Source: an uncultured Porphyromonadaceae bacterium
Lineage (GTDB): Bacteria; Bacteroidota; Bacteroidia; Bacteroidales; Muribaculaceae
DNA: 64,000 nt
Direction of reading: 5' to 3'
Assembly: GCA_900541865.1 (NCBI GenBank)
Contig: UQLO01000005.1
Coordinates: 32,325-96,324 of the forward strand
The notes beneath the pieces are model-generated. The model ran no database searches. It was given only the letters and a program-made list of their open reading frames with translations, and was not told where the DNA came from. Numbering within the stretch: the first letter of the stretch is position 1; each line of letters opens with the position of its first letter. Positions 7,540 to 14,356 of the stretch are shown here, piece after piece. The position numbers and the translations under genes were made by a program.

Positions 7540-9390
7540 TTATTTATCGACGATTGGTTCTTCGCTTTCTGTTTCCGCACGGTCGAGTACCTTCATACTC
7601 TCGTCGGTGGGGGTGGCTACGGCTGTTTCGGCAACAACGGAGTCGGTTGGTGCAGAGGCCACTGTCTGTTCGGCCGGTGCGGTGCCGAAGCCAAACTTTC
7701 CAAGGACGTTGTCGTAGGCGCTGATAAACGTGTCAGCCATTAGCACTCCGATTACGATGCCGGCTATCATCAGCACCATTCCCACAACCGCCGGCAGAAG
7801 CGAGCGCCAAATCTTCCAGCTTCCGGGCACGAAGTTTTCGTATCGGTAGGCGAAAAGATCCGAAACTCGGCTGAAGAAGCCGTTTTTCTTGGCTTGGGTG
7901 AAGTCGGCTTTGTAGTTGCCGTCGAGGGTAGAAAGTATTTGGGTCTCTTCCCTTGCCGGTATGCCCAGGAAGGCCTTGGCGCGATGCGTCTGCAGGTTCA
8001 ACTGAATATCAATAGTAGCATTCCGGGTCTGGCCGTCGGGGCTTAAGGTGAAAATAACCTGCGATGCAAAATAGAATTCCGGGGACGCATTGTCGTCTGC
8101 AGTCTGAACGGTGATGGTTTCACTCGTAGTATTCATGCCCACAGGCAAAACCACGGTCAGCGTCTTTGCCGACGGGGCCGTTTCGGCATTTTGGGGCCCG
8201 GGAGCGGGAGGCATCACGGGGACCGCAGGTGCCTTGCGACGTACTTTCACGGTGATGACATTCCCCGTCAGCGTAGCTCCGACGATGTTGTAGACGCTCG
8301 TGGGAGGAAGGCTGAACTTAGCTGCCAGCGCCGTCGCGTCGTGGAAGTCGCGCTCGAAGCTGACTATGTCTTCGCCAATAAAAGTGTAGCCTATGGGATT
8401 GACCGGGATGGGAGCAGTGCTCTCAAGAGTAGTCAGCAGGTCCGGCAGGGGAAGAGGTCGGTGGTCGCCGTCGACAACATTCACCGTAAAGGTCTTGCGA
8501 AGCGCCGGAGGGCTGAAAGACAGCGTGACTTCGCCGGCCTCCGGACTCAGAGTCGCCTCAACGAAGGGCGGAGTGGCTATTTTTCTGTCCCCGTTGCAGT
8601 ATGCGGCTTCGACTTGGGCCTCTGTCAGGGTGTACTGCATGTCTTCGTAGGCCTGCGGAGAGTAGTCCAGTTCGCGGGTATTGATGGTGATGGCGCCCCC
8701 GTCCATTGCTCGTGGCACGAAGCTGCCGTTGCGCCGTCTTACGTTCACCAAAACTTTGAAGCGAACCGCAAGCTCATCCGGGAAGAACATAAACCGAGGC
8801 TGAGCCGTCTCCTTGAACGGCCCGAAATAGACGGTCGACGAATCTTCCAGGCGTGTGCAGTGGGGCAGGGCGGCTATCAGGGCCGGTATGTTCTCTTCGG
8901 TGGCGGTAACGTATTGGGGATGGCCAGATGCGTGCCGCATAGTGATTTCGCCACCCCAGCGGGGCTGGATGTGGAATTGTCCCAGCAAAGCCCCCAGGTC
9001 CGCTTCCGGGAAAGCCGGACGAATCACACCCGGCGCAAAGCGCAGCGTGTTGCCCAGATGCACAACGGGGTTGCCAATCAGCATCTTGGTGGCTTCGTGG
9101 AGTATATAGGAGGGTGCCACGGGCTGGTTCTGCGCGTTCAGGAAGGTGTAGCCGTGGGGCACCCGCAGTAGTATGCGCAGCGCCTCCGTGCGGCCCGAAT
9201 TGCTCACGAAGTTACACAGGGCCAGCTCGTAGGTGTCCCATTCCGGACCAAGTATGGCCGAAATATAGCTTTCGCCCGAACACATGGCGTGAACGTCTTT
9301 ATCCTCCGGCGCCGGGCCGGGCCAGTTTATCTGGGTGAATACCAGAAAGCCGGGATGACGGCCGGCTATTGCCAATCCTATTTGTGCCAT
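7540..9390 (-). CDS. Large protein with C-terminal membrane segment, unknown family (Srf-like cluster)
   Basis: A 616-residue protein without a signal peptide. Residues 1-330 form an alpha/beta domain starting MAQIGLAIAGRHPGFLVF, with an early 'G..GF.V' pattern. Beta-rich segments follow to about 480, interrupted by a Pro/Ala linker near 385-405 (APAVPVMPPAPGP). A membrane helix lies at about 530-556, and the last 60 residues are acidic and Thr/Ala-rich. The large N-terminal part therefore probably faces the cytosol, where it could meet the GTPases. The opening residues loosely recall the N-terminal domains of 'GTPase-associated' proteins in bacterial conflict systems, but this is weak. It is flanked by gaps of 8 and 7 bases within the operon. 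Confidence 0.65.
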   Translation of the reverse strand: MAQIGLAIAGRHPGFLVFTQINWPGPAPEDKDVHAMCSGESYISAILGPEWDTYELALCNFVSNSGRTEALRILLRVPHGYTFLNAQNQPVAPSYILHEATKMLIGNPVVHLGNTLRFAPGVIRPAFPEADLGALLGQFHIQPRWGGEITMRHASGHPQYVTATEENIPALIAALPHCTRLEDSSTVYFGPFKETAQPRFMFFPDELAVRFKVLVNVRRRNGSFVPRAMDGGAITINTRELDYSPQAYEDMQYTLTEAQVEAAYCNGDRKIATPPFVEATLSPEAGEVTLSFSPPALRKTFTVNVVDGDHRPLPLPDLLTTLESTAPIPVNPIGYTFIGEDIVSFERDFHDATALAAKFSLPPTSVYNIVGATLTGNVITVKVRRKAPAVPVMPPAPGPQNAETAPSAKTLTVVLPVGMNTTSETITVQTADDNASPEFYFASQVIFTLSPDGQTRNATIDIQLNLQTHRAKAFLGIPAREETQILSTLDGNYKADFTQAKKNGFFSRVSDLFAYRYENFVPGSWKIWRSLLPAVVGMVLMIAGIVIGVLMADTFISAYDNVLGKFGFGTAPAEQTVASAPTDSVVAETAVATPTDESMKVLDRAETESEEPIVDK

Positions 9391-9397
9391 GGTGATG

Positions 9398-11380
9398 TCA
9401 GCCTATTATGGGTTTGGTGAAGTAGCTGCGTATCTGGCGGCCGAAGCTGCCCGGTCGTTCCGGCGGGCAGTAGTCGCATATTACGCGAAGTATGGTCGAC
9501 GATCCCGTCGGGTCGTAGCGGAACATATTGCCGACGGTGAATTTGCCAAGACTGAAGGGGAACACGCGCGGGTGACCGTTCAGCGCAGGGTCGGTCGACA
9601 CATTGATTTTGTGGCGTATACAGCCCTGAATGAGTTTTTCGCGAGTGGCCAGATTAAGAATCTCGGTCACTTTACGGTGTGCCGTCTCGCGGGGATCCCC
9701 CGGCGGCAGCGTGTCGCATTTGGTAACGATGAAGTGAAGACCGTCGACGGAGTCCATGATGTCGGCGTTCGAGTTGTAGCCGTTGTCGTCGCCGAACATC
9801 AGCGCTATCATCGCCTCAAGAGCCTGCGTCTGCTGCTTGGCCTGAAGGTATTCCGCCGTCGGGTCTACAAGGAGGAAGAACACCTTCCTGTTGCCCGACC
9901 GAAGTATTTCGGCGGCGTTGACGCCCATATCCTCGAAGCTGAGCACAGGGCGTCCGTACTGGTCGTGGCCGTGCGCTATGCCGGTGCGGAAGGCCTCCCC
10001 GGCCATCTCGAAGAGGTTGAATTTGTAGGTATATTTGTCGTCGAATTTGGCGACTTCAGCCTTGATGGTGGCAACAAAGTCGCCCGGCGTGCCCGAAACC
10101 GCGATGCCGTGGTCAGAATAGTCCTTAAGGATGGCGCCGTAGTCGCCGCTGTAGCGCCGCTGGTCGAACCACAGGTTGTTGTGGCGCAGCAGTCCGCTCA
10201 GCACACATGTCTTGCCGGTCGACTGGATGCCGAAGAACACTACATCGGTGATACCTTCCTCTCCCAGGCCGCTGCCGTAGCGCGATTCCGAGTTCGGCAG
10301 TGGTGGCAGCGAGGCCAGCACGTTCTCGTAGTCGTAGACGTTGCTCTGGAGCATGGCTTCGTCGAGGCCCGAAGCCTCCATAAGCTCTTCTTTGGTGAAG
10401 TACGGGCTTTCGAGCATACGTCGGAATTCAGGCACCGGTATCGTCGTCGGGTTGGCCTTCATGGCTGCGAGGGCTTCTCCCTTGAGTTCCTGGATTCGCT
10501 GGCCGGCTACTGCCGCGTAGGGATGGTTGGGGTTGGCTTCCAGGAAGTTGATAATGGAGTATATGTCCAGCTGTGAGTACATCTGCCATTCGGCGGCGCT
10601 GTCGCGCAGTCGGGCCACACTGCCCGAGTGGCGACCGCGGCGAAGGAACATGGCATCGTATGTTTCGGCCGCGCCGAGTATGTCGCTTTGACGGTTTACC
10701 CACTCCCAGGCGTAGTCGTCGGCCTTGGCGCGTATGCTGTCGTCGACGGGCATCGTTTTCAGGAAGTTGTCCAGCTCGCGGATGTCGCGGAGCTTGCCGT
10801 CCGGGCCGAAGAGCGCCGCCCAGCGGTCGGAGACAACCCGGGAATACATATTCTTTATTTCCTGCATCCACTGCAGGGTCTGCCTTACGTCGTCGGAAGC
10901 CGCCGGCAGCTTGCCGTGTACGTCGATGAAGTTGCGCATCGCCGTTATCAACTCGCCCGGAGGCAGTGCTCCCGACGAGGCGTAGCCTTCGCGGGCCTGC
11001 GCCATACGTTCCTGCAGACTTATCCACGACTTGCGCTCGCGAAGGCGCTCGGCGTAGGTGCGGGCTTGCGCAAGGTGCTCGGCGGCGTAGGGTCGGCCGT
11101 CCCACTTGCTGAAGTAGTCGTTGAGCGCTTTCTCGGTGTCGGGATCGTCGACGCGGTTGGTCACTGCGGCCGTCAGTTGCTCGAATTCGATGCCTTCGTT
11201 GGGATCGGGGAGCTGGTCGCGAAGCACAAGCGCCTCCCGAAGCACATTGTGGAACCCGGCATCGGAGGCCGCAAGATCCTCCAGGTCGGCCAGTGCAAAT
11301 TTCCCCGTTTGGAGATATACTACCAACTCATTGGCGCTCTTCTTTTTGAGAGCTATTTTTTCGCTTGTCTTTAAGGGCAT
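9398..11380 (-). CDS. P-loop GTPase with N-terminal helical repeats
   Basis: A 660-residue protein. The C-terminal half is a P-loop NTPase with a Walker A/G1 motif GIQSTGKT (384-391), a G3-like FEMAG (457-461), a hydrophobic strand ending in Asp (FFLLVDPTAE, 501-510) and a G4-like TKCD (553-556). Together these indicate a TRAFAC-type GTPase. The N-terminal 370 residues are helical, with at least four degenerate units of the form 'h..F[LIN]......A......A..hh..L' (about 85-117, 145-180, 200-232, 272-303). These would serve as a protein-interaction scaffold. No membrane segment is seen. It is the second GTPase of the cluster besides the SrfC homologue, and its substrate is unknown. Confidence 0.75.
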   Translation of the reverse strand: MPLKTSEKIALKKKSANELVVYLQTGKFALADLEDLAASDAGFHNVLREALVLRDQLPDPNEGIEFEQLTAAVTNRVDDPDTEKALNDYFSKWDGRPYAAEHLAQARTYAERLRERKSWISLQERMAQAREGYASSGALPPGELITAMRNFIDVHGKLPAASDDVRQTLQWMQEIKNMYSRVVSDRWAALFGPDGKLRDIRELDNFLKTMPVDDSIRAKADDYAWEWVNRQSDILGAAETYDAMFLRRGRHSGSVARLRDSAAEWQMYSQLDIYSIINFLEANPNHPYAAVAGQRIQELKGEALAAMKANPTTIPVPEFRRMLESPYFTKEELMEASGLDEAMLQSNVYDYENVLASLPPLPNSESRYGSGLGEEGITDVVFFGIQSTGKTCVLSGLLRHNNLWFDQRRYSGDYGAILKDYSDHGIAVSGTPGDFVATIKAEVAKFDDKYTYKFNLFEMAGEAFRTGIAHGHDQYGRPVLSFEDMGVNAAEILRSGNRKVFFLLVDPTAEYLQAKQQTQALEAMIALMFGDDNGYNSNADIMDSVDGLHFIVTKCDTLPPGDPRETAHRKVTEILNLATREKLIQGCIRHKINVSTDPALNGHPRVFPFSLGKFTVGNMFRYDPTGSSTILRVICDYCPPERPGSFGRQIRSYFTKPIIG

Positions 11381-11416
11381 GTCTGTCGGTGGTTTAAGAG
11401 AAAGATGACAGGGGCG

Positions 11417-12397
11417 TCAGAGGGGAAATCCAAGGGTATCGGAAATCTTCTTGCCTTTGTCGATGCCCTTGCGGAGGGCGCGGTAACTGATCAGATAATA
11501 GAATAAAGCAATAACAGCAGCAAAAACCGCCAAAACAACGGACCGCCAGTGCGGCTTGCAGACTTTGGCAAATTCCGCTTTGTAGTAGTGCGGCTGATAG
11601 CGGTAGACGGTCGGCTCGTTGCTTCGGATTGTGTACTGGTTGCCGGTGCCGGCGTAGACCATCGGCAGTTCCATCGATGCCGATATGTCGGTCAGAACCC
11701 GTCCTACTTGACCCGACAGGGTGTCCAGCTGTTCTCCCAACTCGCCGTAGCGAAGCGGTATGCGCGAGTTGCCGTTTTCGTGGAGGCGCTCTATGCCTCT
11801 GTTGAAGCTGTTGCGGAACATTCTGTTGCCCAGACGAAGGTCTTCTATGCGGGCCTGCATGGTGCCTCGGTTATTGTTGATGATATTTTGGCTGAAGTGC
11901 TGCGGGTTGGACCCCAAGGTGTTGGAAATATAGGCGCCCAGCGCCGGCGAGCAGTTGCGGTTGCCCAACCGAAGATAGTTCTCCAGACCTCGGAATGTGC
12001 CGTCAAGGCGCGCTGTCTCGGTGCGGTCGAAGGTCGCGATCAGGCTGTCGATGCCTACGATGTCTTCATCGGCCGCCGCCGATAGTTCACCGCGCTGGAA
12101 GATAAAGTTGATGGTGATGGAAGTGGGTAAAACGGCGAAGCCAAGTATCACAAACAAGACCGCCATGGAGGCTATCTCTACGCTAAGCCACTTGCCGAAG
12201 TCCGTGGTGCACGTTTTTCCCTTGACTGCATAGAATAAAAGTATGAAGCCGCCGATAAGTACGCATACGCCTAAAATGACACTCAGCGGACTGCTCCAGC
12301 CGAGCAGCGAGCATCCGCAAGCGGTACCGGCCGCCATCACTATGAGTCCGAGTATGGAAATCAACATTCCTGCCGATATTTTTATATGTGTCTGCAT
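11417..12397 (-). CDS. Multi-pass membrane protein of unknown family (Srf-like cluster)
   Basis: A 326-residue protein. Three hydrophobic segments lie near the N-terminus (about 9-27, 33-55, 68-92), then a soluble loop of about 190 residues rich in Asn and Arg, and a fourth segment near residues 285-303 followed by a short basic tail. The loop between segments three and four, with several 'LRLGNRN'-like repeats (FRGLENYLRLGNRNC; IEDLRLGNRMF), would face the periplasm if the N-terminus is cytosolic. No known domain was recognised. The position between the GTPase (36 bases) and the protease (13 bases) suggests it forms the membrane core of the system, which is an inference. Confidence 0.65.
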   Translation of the reverse strand: MQTHIKISAGMLISILGLIVMAAGTACGCSLLGWSSPLSVILGVCVLIGGFILLFYAVKGKTCTTDFGKWLSVEIASMAVLFVILGFAVLPTSITINFIFQRGELSAAADEDIVGIDSLIATFDRTETARLDGTFRGLENYLRLGNRNCSPALGAYISNTLGSNPQHFSQNIINNNRGTMQARIEDLRLGNRMFRNSFNRGIERLHENGNSRIPLRYGELGEQLDTLSGQVGRVLTDISASMELPMVYAGTGNQYTIRSNEPTVYRYQPHYYKAEFAKVCKPHWRSVVLAVFAAVIALFYYLISYRALRKGIDKGKKISDTLGFPL

Positions 12398-12410
12398 TTC
12401 TTTCTTTGTG

Positions 12411-14297
12411 CTATACGGTTTTTATGAGGAATGGAGCGAAATTGTTCCACCACGATGCATTGACCGCGGTGACGGTAGCTTTGGAAGCCGGATTGGCGCT
12501 CACTGTGAAGGTGATGGGGTCGAAGCCGCGCCCCGTTTCGGATGTGCCGGTGGTGGCCGAGCAGTTTATGTTGATGCTCGTGCCCTGGACTTCGCTGGTA
12601 AAGTCGGCTTCGATGGGTGCCGTGTCCCGTCGGTTGGAAATGTAGCGCAGTTTGCCGCTGTCGGTCCCGGTGATTTCAAGCTCCATGGTGTAGATGGGAG
12701 GCAGCGCCGTGGCGTCGTCCGTCCCTAAATAGTCGATTTCGCAGAACTTGAAGGTGCCGCGGCCGGAGGCGAGGGCTGCACGGAAGTCATCGTAGTTCGC
12801 TATGGTGGTGTAGATTTGCTGCAGAGCCGGCCCGATCTGGACTATGGGGCCGATGGTGCTGCTTTGGGCGCCGCGCACCGGAAGAGCCGTGCTTTGGAGC
12901 ACTTCTATGATTTCCGGAGTGGTCAGCGTCGGGTCTATGCTCTTCACCAAGCCCACGCAGCCCGCAACTATAGGCGCAGAGAAGCTCGTACCGTCAACGA
13001 GGGTGTAGCCCGTGGTGCCCGGTATAAGGCCGGGAACCTGCGCGCCCGGTGCCGACAGTGTGCTCTCGAAGATGCTGTCCGAGGCGATGTTGCCGAAGTT
13101 GCTGAACTCCGCTTTGCTCATAGAGGCATCCGTGGCGCTGACCTTGATGGTCTCGTCGCCGCGCTTGGAGGCATCCAAGGCAAGGAATATGTTCTCATTG
13201 CCTGCCGCCCACACTATGCTGACGTAGTTGCGCCGGGCCATTTCGAACACGTAGTGCCACACTGCCTCCTGGGCTATAAGCTCTGTCCGGGCGGCCGCTA
13301 TCTGCTGCTCGAGGGGCCATCCGGCAACCTCTTCGGCGAAGCTAAGTCCGGCCGAGATGTTGATTACCTGCGCTTTGTGGTTCATCGCATAGAGTATGCC
13401 CTGAAGCATGGCCAGACAACCGAAGCGGTGTCCCAGGCTGATGGGCAGGAAGCTGCATTTGGGGGCCATGCCGGCACTGGCGCGGCCGTTGCCGGTGGCG
13501 CCCAGCACAATTCCGGCAACCATGGTGCCGTGAGCGTACGTCGGGTCGGGACGGCTCGGGTTGTAGTCCGAAGGCAGGGCGACGATGGAGTCGCCGCGGG
13601 CCACGCTGTAGGGCCGGACAACGTTGGTTTCGGCAAATTCTGCGTTGCTCAGATCGAAATAGCTGTCGACAACGGCTATCAACACGTCGGGCGAACCCAT
13701 GGTGAGGTCCCAAGCGTCGTAGGCCTTTATGGCGTCGAAGTAGTAGGCGTGCTCGCTCCGGCCGAAAACCGGGTCGTTGGGACGAAGCCCCATCTCCATA
13801 ACGCTTTCCTCGAAGACCATGAAGGGTATGTCGGGTATGCGCTCCGGAAGCTCCGTAATCATGGCCACGCGGCGCTCTGCCGGGACCTGAATCGACATCA
13901 GCTTGGTATTCGGGTCGTAGAAAAGTATCTGATAGTCCGGTGCCGGGTAGGCCGCCGTAAATTGCTCTACCCACGACTCGTATTCGGCTTGGCCGGTCTC
14001 GAGGTCGAAAAGCACGTTCAGGCGGTTCGCCACCAACTGGTGCCCGTCATCGTCAATGACGTCGTCCTCATTGATCGGAGGAACGACGACACTGACGGGC
14101 TGATTCGGACTCGGCACCCCCACCGAGGGTGTCTCGCTGTCGCGGCAGCTGCGGAACTGGCTCAGCAGGAACAGGAACAGCGCCAGAAGGGCTACAAAGC
14201 CTGCCGTCCGCAGAAAGCACCCCGCGCAGCCCCACGGTTCCCAGAAGAAGTAGTGCCACTTCACCGGTCCTTTGGAATCAAAATGTACGCGCTTCAT
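12411..14297 (-). CDS. Membrane-anchored subtilisin-like serine protease (S8 family)
   Basis: A 628-residue protein. A membrane anchor at residues about 30-46 is followed by Cys-Arg (SQFRSCRD), much like the leaders of the three YfaP-like paralogues. A propeptide-like region (60-170) follows. The peptidase S8 domain (about 175-485) has a complete catalytic set: Asp211 (IAVVDS), His256 (AHGTMVAG), Asn367 (WAAGNEN) and Ser438 (GTSFSAP). The last 140 residues form a beta-rich extension. The active site predicts an active protease rather than a pseudo-enzyme, probably on the periplasmic side. It is co-directional with the SrfC homologue 59 bases upstream. Proteolytic activation or clearance of a cluster partner is the inferred role. 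Confidence 0.88.
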   Translation of the reverse strand: MKRVHFDSKGPVKWHYFFWEPWGCAGCFLRTAGFVALLALFLFLLSQFRSCRDSETPSVGVPSPNQPVSVVVPPINEDDVIDDDGHQLVANRLNVLFDLETGQAEYESWVEQFTAAYPAPDYQILFYDPNTKLMSIQVPAERRVAMITELPERIPDIPFMVFEESVMEMGLRPNDPVFGRSEHAYYFDAIKAYDAWDLTMGSPDVLIAVVDSYFDLSNAEFAETNVVRPYSVARGDSIVALPSDYNPSRPDPTYAHGTMVAGIVLGATGNGRASAGMAPKCSFLPISLGHRFGCLAMLQGILYAMNHKAQVINISAGLSFAEEVAGWPLEQQIAAARTELIAQEAVWHYVFEMARRNYVSIVWAAGNENIFLALDASKRGDETIKVSATDASMSKAEFSNFGNIASDSIFESTLSAPGAQVPGLIPGTTGYTLVDGTSFSAPIVAGCVGLVKSIDPTLTTPEIIEVLQSTALPVRGAQSSTIGPIVQIGPALQQIYTTIANYDDFRAALASGRGTFKFCEIDYLGTDDATALPPIYTMELEITGTDSGKLRYISNRRDTAPIEADFTSEVQGTSININCSATTGTSETGRGFDPITFTVSANPASKATVTAVNASWWNNFAPFLIKTV

Positions 14298-14356
14298 TTA
14301 TTGTGGATTATTAAACAATTTACACTCTGCTTTATTTAGTTGCTACGTTTTAGCTC

